Below, in pieces: positions 10,384 to 21,459 of a stretch of 64,000 bases of DNA; position 1 is the stretch's first letter; every line of letters starts with the position of its first letter. The position numbers and the translations under genes were made by a program. Source of the stretch: Batillaria attramentaria. Taxonomy: Eukaryota; Mollusca; Gastropoda; Batillariidae. Location of the stretch: the NCBI GenBank assembly GCA_018292915.2, contig JACVVK020000341.1, positions 472,501 through 536,500 of the forward strand, written 5' to 3'. The notes beneath the pieces were generated by a model that ran no database searches, had not been told where the DNA came from, and saw only the letters and a program-made list of their open reading frames with translations.

Positions 10384-13300
10384 CTACCCGTAGTAGGCTG
10401 GAGACACGACCGCCCTGTGTCGTTTGTCCTTCAGTGCTCGCTGGACTCGGAACTGGCTGTCCCACAGGTGGCGGCTGCGGACTCCGATAGTGATGAAGAG
10501 CGTCAGCACGAGCACGTGAGTGAGGATGTAGAGGGCGTATCCCCAGGAGAGGTGGGCGTCGTACTGGCGCAGGACGGACTCGGGGTCGGTCCACGGTACT
10601 GTGTACACGACGGCTGATACCAGTCCCAACACCCCTGTGTTGTAGAAAGATAAACAAATCTTGTCCAGATATCTTCCTTGGCTTTGATGTACATGTACAA
10701 CTCATTGGGATTAAAGGCAATATGTACCCCAGGAACCTGGGAGCCCCGCACGCAGGGGGTAAGCGGTGGTCTAATAGGTAGCGCGTCGGACTTAGCCGCC
10801 GGGTTACTGAACGGCCGTCACCGCTGTCACGGCGACGAAGCTTGGGTTCGAGCCCAAATCGAGCTTGTGATATGTGATGCCGGTTTTTCCTGGCTTTTCC
10901 CGGATTTTTTCGGGCTGCTCATCGGGGGGTTTTCTCCGGGTTATCCGGCTTTTCTCCCCCAGAACAATTGAAAACAATAGGACAGGTATTCGGTGGCGCT
11001 GCACCGCGGCGACGCGTTTCCCCGGGGGAAAAGAGCCCGAATTTCCCGAAAGGGACAATAAAGTAGTTTAAAAAAAAAAAGCGTGCAAGGAGACAGTGGT
11101 CGACGGTTGACCCTAAAAAGAGCAAGACAGGACCTTGTGAACAGTGTTAAAGCTGTCGAGGTGCAGAACACAGAGCTCCCAACTTGAACTGACAAGATAA
11201 CGGACAAGAGCATCCTAATCAACAATGCTGCTCCTACACAAAAATCACATATGTGAGTGAAGTGCTGAAAGTTAAATGAGCGTGCGTACCTGCGAAGCTG
11301 CCCAGAACGATAAGGTGGAAAGAGAAGGCACACTGGTCATCGTGCACGTGCAGCAGGCTGCTAAGAACGAAGACGGTGAAGAGAAAGACCCAGGACAAGA
11401 TGGCCATCAGACGCACAGCCTCGCACCACGCTGACATGTACAGAAGGTATTCCCATGTTATTAGATAACACTGATACAGAGGACTAACTTGAACACGTGT
11501 AGGAGTTTGGTGTATGATGACGTGTAATAATTACGTCATCAGGGAAGAGTGGTTACTTAACTTTTACGTCAGTAACTAGATTTAAACAGTTGTACTACTC
11601 TAGTCAACATTTCTGTTTATCTCGATTCTGACAATAGGCGAGTCTAATTAGGCATTTCATATAGCGGAAGGTAGAACAAATTTGATCCTAACTTTTTATT
11701 ACAGAAATCAGTAGAGCACAGGCCCCTAATGCTGTGGTGGTCTCCGTGAATTTTTTCTCCGTCCGCGTCACCGTTAAAAACGACCGTTTATCTTGCCATT
11801 TTCACTATATGAGCCCTATAAATGGGCTTTTGAGGGTGTGCACAAAGTATGCGTGTTTGCGGGTACAGAAATGCGCAGAACTCCACTCTAAATACGGTTA
11901 CTGTTAGACAAGACATGCATTGTTGACATACTGAAATTTTACCCCAATCAGAATGATGCTTCCTGGAAAATTACGGCCATCAGTTTGGCCGTTGATCCAA
12001 AGGACCCTGTAAAACGGCAGCATTTGATGCTTGTGCACTTATCAGGTCACTGCAGGTGACATGTATCGCGGAAAACATTTACGAACATTGAACAATTTAG
12101 TCAGGAAACGCTTCTTTGGTGTTGTGAAGTTCCCTTGTCACCGCATGTCCAGGTACGTATGAAATATGATATCCAAGTGAGCACTTTTTTCGGTAGCGAT
12201 ATTTTGGGGGTGTACTTACTAAAGTAGTTGCTGCTTTGTTAGTAGTGAACGGTTTTTCTCAAAGAGCAGTGCACACTCAAGAATAGTATCCCAGTTGTGT
12301 CATATCAAAAGTTCATTGAAATCGCTTTTGTACTTTTGTCACAAACAGCCAACGAAAGTGCAACCTGTTTAATAATGGCTGAATATGCGTAATGATGGGA
12401 GTAGGGACACTTGATTGGTTGCTGTGATAAGGTGTATCCGCGAAAACAAGTATAATATGATGCAAATATTCGGGCACATGCTCGGTGTTTCAGAAGTATC
12501 TTCAAGAACTTGTATGAGAGATTATTGCTTATAGATGGCCGTTAATTGAAGCTATCAGTTCCCTATAAGGGCTGAAAGCGGTGCTTACCAAAAGAGCCTG
12601 CCATAATTGCTACACTTGATGCAATTTCCTTTTATACATTTGTCTTGGAGGAAAAGACAATGACTAGTCGTATGAAGAAAGATCCCTGAATCTAAACAAG
12701 CACGTCTTCTTTACAGCGGTCATTATTTTACCCATTTTTTCCCATTTCCTTCATTACATGCTGCGTGGGGGGTAGGTTTATATTTTGCTGCTAGCAGCCA
12801 CCAGTTTTAACTTGTCATTGTTTTACATATTGGAAAAAGTAGAGTGATTCCAGGAGAAGGAAAACGTGCATCCCACATCAAATTTGATGAACTCTTCACT
12901 GCTTGAAATAGGTGACTTAAATCACCTTTTTCTAATTAAACAGAGCATTAATTGCTACGGGGGTAGGTTACCAAGTAGCCAGATATGACGGCCACAGTGT
13001 ACACAGCGTTTTTTGTTACTGACCAACTTTTAGAGGAGAGGCTTGGCACTTACGTGTTACTAGCCCATCCACTATGTCCTTTTGGCTGTGAGGGGAAATG
13101 ACGGGAATCCATATTGTGGTTGGGTTCAAAAACTGACTATACACAGCAAAGATTACAAATGACACCGCTGCAGCAGGTATTGTGCACACACTTCAAGTTT
13201 GACTACTGGATATGTTAGGCCAGACACCCTGCGGTGGTCCAACGAAATGACAACAGATTTGCCTGTAGCAGCTCTCAGTTATCAAATCTTCCTTTTTCCA

Positions 13301-15602
13301 TATAGACGCCAATTCTCTTACTGATGGGGACCGGGCTGACATATTACGCTGCTGCAGCTGCTACGCTTGACAGATCATTTGCAGACGCACATCATGCTTT
13401 AGAGAAATGGTCCAGCAACCCTAAAATACTATTACAAGTATACCTTTTTGCCTCAAATTCTAACGCACTCAGAAAATGTCGGACATTTTCATTAATTCCT
13501 GTTTTGAGGTACAGGTACAGAAATTAGACAAACTTAATATGAAACGTCCAGAAAAATAATATCACACAAATGCAAATGAAAAACAATAGACACAAAAGCA
13601 AATCTGTAAAATCTCTTTTATTTTCAACGTGTTTTTCCTTGGGAACAAACGCCGTTATTTTGCCTCTTTTTTTGGACATTCATAAGTTTACAAATGAAAA
13701 TCACTGGCATACATTACTGGCAAAATGTGATGGAGGGTATGTAGAACACAACATCAAGTCTACAGTAGTAAGTGGCTGAATTCATTTCAAGTGTTATGAG
13801 GTATGTTAATCACACGGCAAACATGTTTACAAGGTCAAGGTCATCGGTTCGTCTGTTTACTCCCAAACATTTTCTTTCATCGCTGTGTTAGAATAAGCAA
13901 ACGAACAAGCAGTCACAAGCACCAGGCAAAACAAAATTAGCACAAACGATGTTTGTATGAGAAGATTTCTTGTGGACAACTTTGGTGACCTTGACCTTGG
14001 GAGTAAAGGTCATAGAGACTGGGTGAAAATTTTGTAAATACAACTTTTGGCATAACATTTGCCTAATATGCATTGATAAGAATGCCTTTCTGGTGACCTC
14101 TAGTAAAGGTCAAGGTCACGCTTGAGTTATGAAGATTTTGCAGTCATATTTTTATTCTGAGGATGTTGTGAACTCACCAAACCATGGGGACAAAAGTTAG
14201 CAGCACCAAAATGCTTATTCTGAGCGATGAAGTAAAATGTTTTGGAGTAAACAGACAAACCAATGACCTTGACCTTGAAAACATGTTTGCCGTGTGATTA
14301 ACATACCTCATTACACTTGAAATGAATTCAGACACATACTACTATAGGCTTCAGGTTGTGCTCTACATAATTTCCATTGCACTTTGCTAGTACTGAACTA
14401 GCAGCCATTATTAAATAGGTTGCACTTTCGTTGGCTGTTAGTGACAAAAGTACAAAAGCGATTTCAATGAACTTTTGATATGACACAACTGGGATACTAT
14501 TCTTGAGTGTGCACTGCTCTTTGAGAAAAATCGTTCACTACTCACAACGCAGCAACTACTTTAGTAAGTACACCCCCAAAATATCGCTACCGAAAAAAGT
14601 GCTCACTTGGATATCATATTTCATACGTACCTGGACATGCGGTGACAAGGGAACTTCACAACACCAAAGAAGCGTTTCCTGACTAAATTGTTCAATGTTC
14701 GTAAATGTTTTCCGCGATACATGTCACCTGCAGTCACCTGATAGGTGCACAAGCATCAAATGCTGCCGTTTTACAGGGTCCTTTGAATCAACGGCCAAAC
14801 TGATGGCCGCAATTTTCCAGGAAGCATCATTCTGATTGGGGTAAAATTTCAGTATGTCAACAATGCATGTCTTGTCTAACAGTAACCGTATTTAGAGTGG
14901 AGTTCTGCGCATTTCTGTACCCGCAAACACGCATACTTTGTGCACACCCTCAAAAGCCCATTTATAGGGCTCATATAGTGAAAATGGCAAGATAAACGGT
15001 CGTTTTTAACGGTGACGCGGACGGAGAAAAAATTCACGGAGACCACCACGGCATTAGGGGCCTGTGTTCTACTGAAATCTGTAATAAAAAGTTAGGATCA
15101 AATTTGTTCTACCTTGTTCGGCAATTTTCCTAGCCTACAAGCAGTATGACTACACGCCAAAATAAATATCCTGAAACGGAGTTGGGGGGGGGGGGGAGGG
15201 GGGATTTGTTATCAGAATCACACCTGCCGTGTTGGAATCGTTGGTCTCAAAATCATCATAACATTATGTTATCATGTTCGGTTTTCTGCAGAAAATCACT
15301 GACATTTGAACTGAACTGAACATTCAGTTCTTTGAGAATTGTTGTCATTGGCTTGTCTCACCGTTTTGAGTGCCGAGTAAGAGTGGCGCACATCGTCTGT
15401 CGGTGGATGAGTTCCGGCGATGACAGAAAACCAGCAGTCCTGTCTCCAAACACTCATCTTCCCCATAACCTCCCTCCGTCCACACCGGGGACGACATGGG
15501 CACCACCGCCACCACGCACGACACAACGGCCGCCACGCACAACCACAGATAAACTCGCTTCACCTGCCAGTCACACGTACAGCAACCCGGACCACACGCC
15601 AT
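10384..15602 (-). CDS. Claudin/PMP22-like four-TM membrane protein (paralogue A, 210 aa)
   Basis: Exons on the minus strand: 15602-15362 (ATG), 11430-11290, 10634-10384 (TAG). Both introns interrupt a codon after its first base; the sum is 633 nt, or 210 residues. TM1 is about residues 17-36. The first extracellular loop has W41, GLL at 55-57, then C60 and C71 spaced C-x10-C, which is the claudin/PMP22 GLW-xx-C-x(8-10)-C pattern with Trp replaced by Leu. N64-S-S is a possible glycosylation site. TM2 is about 88-108, TM3 about 118-140 and TM4 about 157-179, with a basic cytoplasmic tail ending YYG. Members of this superfamily act in cell junctions or as membrane organisers; exact role unknown. 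It is the downstream partner of the paralogue at 18627-20122. Intron 1 (3.9 kb) contains a large inverted-repeat element. Alternatives within the superfamily (clarin, EMP, TMEM types) cannot be separated by eye. Confidence 0.85.
10757..11086 (+). mobile_element. SINE-C copy 2, with poly(A) end
   Basis: Same family and orientation as copy 1, slightly longer in the middle (extra CCTGGCTTTTCCCGGATTTT region), and ends AATAAAGTAGTTT followed by an A-run. Lies in intron 2 of claudin-like paralogue A, so the last coding exon is bracketed by two direct SINE-C copies. Confidence 0.88.
11668..15115. mobile_element. Large inverted-repeat (foldback) element in intron 1 of claudin-like paralogue A
   Basis: The outer arms 11668-12381 and 14402-15115 are the same length (about 714 bp) and nearly identical in inverted orientation, starting AAGGTAGAACAAATTTGATC. 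A second inverted pair (about 13714-13885 and 14235-14390) continues the right arm inward almost without a break, whereas on the left about 1.33 kb (12382-13713) intervenes. So either the left arm received an insertion or the right arm suffered a deletion. The loop is 13886-14234. No transposase open frame and no clear target duplication found. It fills most of the 3.9-kb intron. Confidence 0.85.
13840..14284. other. Four AAGGTCAAGGTCA-type direct half-site pairs
   Basis: CAAGGTCAAGGTCA near 13841, TGACCTTGACCTTG near 13986, AAAGGTCAAGGTCACG near 14107 and TGACCTTGACCTTG near 14266. Each resembles two tandem nuclear-receptor half-sites (TCAAGGTCA is the extended ERR/FTZ-F1-type monomer site). 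They lie in the loop and inner arms of the foldback element. Function is inference. Confidence 0.45.
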
Positions 15603-15615
15603 TATTCAACACAGA

Positions 15616-15953
15616 ATGATGATGATGATGGACACGATTTCGCACACGGCTTCGGCTTGAGCGCTAACGGCGCTTGAGGAGAGGGTTTGAAAGAGAGAGA
15701 GAAAAAAAGCAGACAGTTAATGGAGTGTTGTGCTAAAGAGATCAGTGTTCAGTCGCTCCAGAGAAGCATTGATGTTGACTGCCTTCTTCACTGACTCAGG
15801 AAGAGAGTTCAGCAGTTTTGGCGCTGTGTTCTTGAAGGACCGTGCTATTTTTCCTCGTGTCTTCAGTGGAGTGGACCCGCAGACGGAGAAAATAAGGATT
15901 AGCGCAGTCTGATCAGATGAAAACCCTTCACTTATTCTACCACAAGTAACCAA
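15616..15953 (-). pseudogene. LINE 3' end: reverse-transcriptase ORF C-terminus plus 3' UTR
   Basis: Minus-strand peptide KTRGKIARSFKNTAPKLLNS, then LPESVKKAVNINASLERLNT, ends LFSTTLH at 15717. This matches the usual end of ORF2 in non-LTR retrotransposons of the CR1/L2/jockey group (APKLWNSLP...LK..LF). About 80 nt of 3' UTR follow (pyrimidine tract, GCCGTTAGCGC, GCCGAAGCCGTGTGCGAAAT) with a terminal (CAT)n tail. 5'-truncated. The tail stops about 13 bp before the ATG of claudin-like paralogue A, on the same strand. Confidence 0.75.
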
Positions 15954-17337
15954 CGTTCAGTCCAGTGATTTGAAACCACAAGCACTCGAACTGTTCGAGT
16001 ATCGTCCCGCAGTAACCGTTAGAAAGTCTGTCTCCAGAGTTTAGAACAGAATAAGGTCAGATAATACGCTGAGGGCGCCTATGGTCAAAAGAAACTCACA
16101 TTCAGTTCAACTGTGAAATCTTCCCGGCTTCTCGGACGAAAGAGTGACACCGCCCGGGTTTGTTAGAAGTTACGTCACTGTTATTCCAGTCACGGTATCA
16201 GTGTCTTATAATACTTTGAATGTGCTAATGGCCAAACTTCACATGGTGCCTCTGCAATTCTCTCGACACTCCCAACACAAGCACGCATTCACCAATTGGC
16301 GGTTAATTCCGTGATGTAGGCCCATAGCCAGATCAGTAAGTCGTCTGGGTTCTGAGTATTTGGCAGCTTGATAACTTGTCTTTATTCAAGTCTAATGCCA
16401 CTCCAAGAACTCATGACTCTCCGTCGGCTGCACCCAAAACAACATGTACATTTGCACGATGCAATGAGAAATATATTTATCTCATGACTAACACATTTAA
16501 TCCACACCAAGTTTACACACACTGTTTGTGGCCTATGTACAGCACTGGGTGTTCCAGGTGAGGCATTAGTGACGAAGTCGTGTTAAGATAGCGAGAAAGT
16601 TGAACCGGGTGGAAGTGGGGAAGGGAGTGGCCCGGATGTCACAGCCGATAATTAATACTTACTGCTAAATACTGGCACGGTGAAGTAATGGCTGATTGAT
16701 TGTCTTATCGAATCTATCGAACTGGAGCACTGGCTTGACAAGGTCTACCGTTATCAGGGAAAAGGCAAAAGCGTCATGGATTGATAAGCGTTGAGGTCCT
16801 GTTTTCCAGGCAACTGTCAGAGTATGCCTGACTCACGTTTTGTATTTGGTAGGGTTTCTGTGTCGGGCGGTCAGAGAGCTGGGGAAATGAAGTCACGTGG
16901 CTAGCAACTCACGCTATTGCATTACTCAGACAAAGCAGGTGTGGCTGTTGTAAGGGTACAAAAATATCAGTGGTAACAGTATACCTGTATATCGGTAGCA
17001 CATAGTCCATCTCACCCATTACTCGGTGCACAAGGCTGGTGCTACCGAAACACTGGTATACTGTTGCTACTGATATTTTTGTACCGTCATACTGAAACAG
17101 GAAATCTCATAAGGAAAAGTTCCCACCAATTTTTACTCTTTCTTTCTTGCGGCGTACTGATTAATGAATTAATCTTTTTTTTTTTTTTATTTAGTTATTT
17201 ACATATTTATTCATTTATTTCTTATCTATTTGCTTATGTTTGACTACGCATCGTTATTTGCGAAATAGTTTTGTCGATTTAGAAGAAAGAAAAAGTAAAA
17301 TAACACAAATGCTTTCCCACGCGTTTATTTCATTCCA
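15954..17337. other. Intergenic between the two claudin-like genes; no gene seen
   Basis: Single-copy-looking sequence with an imperfect hairpin at 16955-17085 and a T-run near 17175. Promoter elements of paralogue A could lie at its left end, but none is distinct. Confidence 0.5.
16955..17085. other. Imperfect hairpin, 47-bp arms, 37-nt loop
   Basis: Arm 16955-17001 (starts GGTACAAAAATATCAGT) pairs with 17039-17085 (ends ACTGATATTTTTGTACC) at about 42 of 47 positions with no gaps. Could be a small palindromic MITE or a foldback transcript such as a miRNA precursor. No copy elsewhere in the window. Confidence 0.6.
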
Positions 17338-17557
17338 TAAAAATGTAACATTTGGAAACAAAAGTGTAACATAAGGAAACGAAAGTGTAACATTAGGAAA
17401 CGAAAGTGTAACATTTGGAAACGAAAGTGTAACATTAGGAAACGAAAGTGTAACATTAGGAAACAAAAGTGTAACATTTGGAAACGAAAGTGTAACATTA
17501 GGAAACGAAAGTGTAACATTTGGAAACAAAAGTGTAACATAAGGAAACGAAAGCACA
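17338..17557. repeat. Minisatellite, 21-bp unit, about 10 copies
   Basis: Units of the form GTGTAACATTAGGAAACGAA with T/A alternation (ACATTTGG or ACATAAGG). The length is a multiple of 3, so open frames (FPNVTLS or LMLHFRF repeats on the minus strand) persist by periodicity alone. Confidence 0.92.
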
Positions 17558-17903
17558 AAATCAACGACAACAATGAATACTCTACTTTTCAAAATGTTTT
17601 TGACAGGAAAGTATATTTGACGGGAAACGTGTTTAGTAGAAAAAAATCTAGACAAGAACAAGAACAAGAACAAGAACCTTTATTTACAACGGTAGAAGTT
17701 ACAGGCATATTCATACCAATTCACTTAGACAGTTTGTTTCGCCTTGCGTCATATATATCAGATTTTTTTTTTACTGCAGGCATTTTTTAATGTACAAAGC
17801 AATCAAATATACAAGAACTAATGTATACGAAAGTGTAAATTTCTAAACTGTGAAATCATACACAAAGAAGTACAAAACGTTTTGCACATCATACGAGTCA
17901 AGC

Positions 17904-18000
<97 letters not shown>

Positions 18001-18626
18001 ACTGTGTTGTAATCAGCAGTAGACATGTCCGTGTCACACCAGTTTTTGTCTTACGATATCCATGACCATACAAGTCGCGGCATCCATGGAGTTGAGCTGT
18101 AAATAGCACACAGCTGATGATTAGACAGTAAATCTTTACACGATTACAAAACTTGTTTTTCACTTGAGACACCTCACTGTGACTGACAAAATGCGGAGTC
18201 ATTCACTGCAGAAGATGTGCGCCGTTTGACCGGAAGTTGAAATTACAACGCACAAAATGAACCTTTAAAGATACATCCTGCAGATCTTTAAAGCTCACAG
18301 ACTGACCTAGGCTTATAGCAGTGACAAGAACATGATACCATTTAGATGTGTGGAATTTATGAAGCATTTTGGGGGCTGTCGTTGCTAAGATATGAACCAA
18401 AACGTGAGCCAAACATGCGCATGACGTCAACTTCATTGTATAAAACAGGCTAAAGCTACGGCCAAGTCGCTTTTTCAGTGCAACTCGCACGTGGTCGCTG
18501 GCGACATTACAAGTTCACAAAACTCGAAAATACACTTTGGGAGATCCACTGACTCAGTAGTGGCAGCATCTGTACAAAACATGTTTTTTGTCACGGTGGG
18601 AGTGGCTCATCCTGCCAGATTCCGCT
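17558..18626. other. 3' flank of claudin-like paralogue B; (CA)n tract
   Basis: Contains (CA)n at 17909-17999 and an A/T-rich stretch. No exon with family motifs. The minus-strand frame 18203-18490 is unrecognised. Confidence 0.5.
17909..17999. repeat. (CA)n microsatellite
   Basis: About 90 bp of pure CA. Confidence 0.95.
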
Positions 18627-19834
18627 TTAAGGTTTCCGAGGCTCAGCAGGAAACGGTGTGATTCTGGCCGTTTTGGGTGCGGGCTGTGTGTGAGATATCA
18701 CACACAGAGACAGGTACATTATTACTGCCGTCACGTGACCGGCGACAAACAGCGCGAATCCCCATGCCAGTCCACCTTTGTCCCAGAGTGCAGCATACAC
18801 AATGGCACCCACAAGACCTACAACTCCTGCAAAGTAAAAATAGAAAGTGTAATCGTTATCTTCGTTTAATCCTTTTGAACAGACTACCTAATCCGATTTT
18901 TAAAAAAAACAGACTTTACAAAATAAAGGTGATTGTTTTGACCATATATCAGAGATTATAATGACAATGACAATGACACTTTCATTTCCGATGATGAAAG
19001 AGTAGGTACATAGCCTCACTCTTGTGGCGGTCTTAACGACAGTATGAATGTATTCTGCAAGTTCCTCTCACCTGTGAAGACCCCAAAGACAGTGAGGAGA
19101 GTGACGTCCTCCTTCCTCTCGTCCTCGTAATGCAGGTAGCAGGACAAGGGGACGATGGTGAACAGGAGGACAGCGGACAGCAGGCAGAAGGTGCGACACA
19201 CGTCAAACCACACTGAGGAAAAACAACACCAGAACGAAAACACTGACGAGTTGATCTTGCATGCCGAATGGTGAAGCTGTCAGCCTTATTACCACACACA
19301 TTAAATTCAGTACCAGTACAAAATCGCCACTTTTGCTTACCGTTTCTTCGAGGGATCTCTCCCACCCTATCTGTCGGCTTTACTCTGTAAGTATCAACCG
19401 ACGCGCACCCTGGTTTCCGCTAGTGAAGAATTTCTTGAAATTCCGAAACGTAACATGAAAACTGCCGGAGAGCGCTCGTTAAGCTCTTGGCCCCGACTGT
19501 CTGAGACTTTGCCAGTTGAATTTTCTGCCATCGACAGACAATAAAGTTATATTGAATTGAATTGAATTGAATTGAACTCCACTGTTGGGGCTGAAGCACG
19601 AGCTGGAGTTTGGACTCTCTCCTGCGATTTGACTTAAACATGGTTTTATTCCGCTGGCCAGTTTCAAGTATTCAGGCGGTGGCAAAAGGCTAGAAGCCTC
19701 TATATAGCCTCTCCGCCTGTGAACATTCACAAGGTAGTACGGCGAATACTGTGACAGCCTACAGCATAATAATAATAATTCCTGCGATTTCAATATGTGT
19801 ACGAGACGATGCTATTCCGATTTGTGTCGCCAGT

Positions 19835-19908
<74 letters not shown>

Positions 19909-20122
19909 AATATTTCATACCGTCACGGTCTCCATAGTCAACAGACCCACACGCGTGTCTCACCCCGTCACCGTCGTGAGAACAGTAGGACAGTAGACCC
20001 GACTGTGTGGTGCCGTTCTCTGCCCATGTGGAACTTGCCAAACCCAGCAAGACCAACAGGAAGCAGAAGTAGGTGGCAGCACTGTACAGCAGGTATAGGT
20101 TCTTCCGCCATGACCACATCAT
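18627..20122 (-). CDS. Claudin/PMP22-like four-TM membrane protein (paralogue B, 180 aa)
   Basis: Exons on the minus strand: 20122-19921 (ATG ATG), 19212-19072, 18826-18627 (TAA). The phases match paralogue A exactly and the middle exon is again 141 nt; the total is 543 nt, or 180 residues. TM1 is about residues 9-30, then W33, N36-G-T (possible N-glycan), GLL at 42-44, and C47 and C58 (C-x10-C). As in paralogue A, a Trp follows the second Cys by 11 residues, at the start of exon 2. Exon 3 begins GVVGLVGAIVYAALW, closely matching GVLGLVSAVVY of paralogue A, and TM4 shares the WG-AL---HV pattern. The tail is short and proline-rich (ends EPRKP). ATG 20122 is preferred over an in-frame upstream ATG at 20158, because a good acceptor (pyrimidine-rich, ends TTGCAG) lies at 20130, implying a 5'-UTR intron. 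Likely product of local duplication with paralogue A. Confidence 0.85.
19425..19580 (+). pseudogene. LINE 3'-end remnant with (TTGAA)n tail
   Basis: The sequence ACATGAAAACTGCCGGAGAG, then GCGCTCGT...CCCCGACTGT, is homologous to the minus-strand remnant at 43225-43440 (equivalent of ALR.F.PTVWNSLP near the end of a LINE ORF, here frameshifted). It ends CAATAAAGTTATATTGAATTG followed by tandem TTGAA. Located in intron 1 of claudin-like paralogue B. Confidence 0.6.
19837..19900. repeat. (GT)n microsatellite
   Basis: Just downstream of the paralogue B exon-1 donor, about 20 bp into intron 1. Confidence 0.95.
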
Positions 20123-20299
20123 GCTTTCCTGCAACAAGGTGTTGAGATGAGGAACCATGCAAACATAACTTGATATACAACGAACACTTCACATTTATTT
20201 GTGTATGATGTGTATAGAGTAACAATAACTCCCGACGAGCGGCCCCAACGATTGGTGGTGTGGTATTGTTACAGAGATAATAACTGAAAAGAATCGAAT

Positions 20300-20392
20300 G
20301 CGATGTGCCCAAAGCCGAGAGACTCGAACCTTTCACCTCTCGCATTTGTGACAGGAGTTGTAACCACTACCCAACCGGCCGCCCCCAAACAT
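20300..20392 (-). mobile_element. SINE-B head fragment
   Basis: On the minus strand GGTTGTAACTCCTGTCACAA is followed by a B box (GGTTCGAGTCTC) and GGGC. Resembles the tRNA-like head of SINE-B (AGTGGTTAAGA, TCGAGCTCC). Confidence 0.5.
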
Positions 20393-20461
20393 GATCCAAA
20401 GATACCTGAGACGGCTGTACTGAAGGAAAGACTAATACGCTGCGACTTACAGGCAACAACA

Positions 20462-20645
20462 AAACACAATGCAACATTTAACAACAAAACATACATGCAA
20501 CATTTCAACAAAACATACATGCAACATTTAACAACAAGACATACATGCAACATTTAACAACAAAACATACATGCAACATTTAACAACAAAACATACATGC
20601 AACATTTAGCAACAAAACATACATGCAACATTAACAACAATAATT
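20462..20645. repeat. Minisatellite, 24-bp unit, about 7 copies
   Basis: Units ACATGCAACATTTAACAACA followed by AAACAT, with occasional 2-bp deletions. Confidence 0.9.
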
Positions 20646-21122
20646 ATGGAAAATTATACGAGTTACGCCTTCATGATATACACGTTTCTCAGCCGCAATT
20701 CAAAACACTGCAGATACAAACAGATCTGTCGTTTCTTTTTAAATATGAACTGTAGCCCAATAAAAGAATACAAAAATTATCCGAAAGTTGTAGTGACCGA
20801 GCTGTGAGTTCCAGTACAGTGGTAAACAGAACTCAAGCCAAATATGTTTGCCTGTAATCGTTCAGTCTACACCATCCCGTACAACTGATGGCCTATAGCA
20901 GTAATTATCAAGCCATGGTGTACTTACCTTATTTACTTCCAATAATTTCTATATACGCCGGATTCACCAAATGGTAACCTCACTAACTGTTCGAGAATTA
21001 TCCAGTTTCGAAAGTATTCCGAGCGCCGGTATATCAGGCACCTGTTTGATTTCCACACGTGTCCGGCATTTGTTCGGATTGAAATTAATGGCCCTCCCTC
21101 CAGACTGCGAACAGGAGAGTCA

Positions 21123-21214
21123 TTAACTCTTTGACGACGAAGCACAATTTCTAACACGCGATTTCCTATAGGAAATCGCGTGTTAGAAATTGTGCTTCGT
21201 CGTCAAAGAGTTAA
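21123..21214. other. Perfect 92-bp palindrome with TTAA ends
   Basis: The arms 21123-21168 and 21169-21214 are exact reverse complements with no spacer (centre CCTATAGG). It starts TTAACTCTTTGACGACGAAG. TTAA at both ends plus this start recall terminal repeats of piggyBac-type elements joined head to head; that is inference. Confidence 0.93.
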
Positions 21215-21394
21215 AGGGCGATAACCCTTGACAAACTCACAATCAAGTGGAAGCTAGGTGGATAAGGTGTGGTGAGGGTGTGTGTGACAGGCGGAGGTTA
21301 CAAATAGCAAACAGTTACATGTGTGGCGCTTGGTGAAATGTTTGGCGGAGCTGCACCTTAGCCAAGATTTCTGTGTGAAACACAACCATTGCAC

Positions 21395-21396
<2 letters not shown>

Positions 21397-21459
<63 letters not shown>

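Noticed and set aside
17254..17673. 139-residue frame with FPNVTLS repeats that could pass for a repeat protein
   Set aside because: The 21-bp minisatellite period is a multiple of 3, so frames stay open on chance; it begins and ends in ordinary non-coding sequence.
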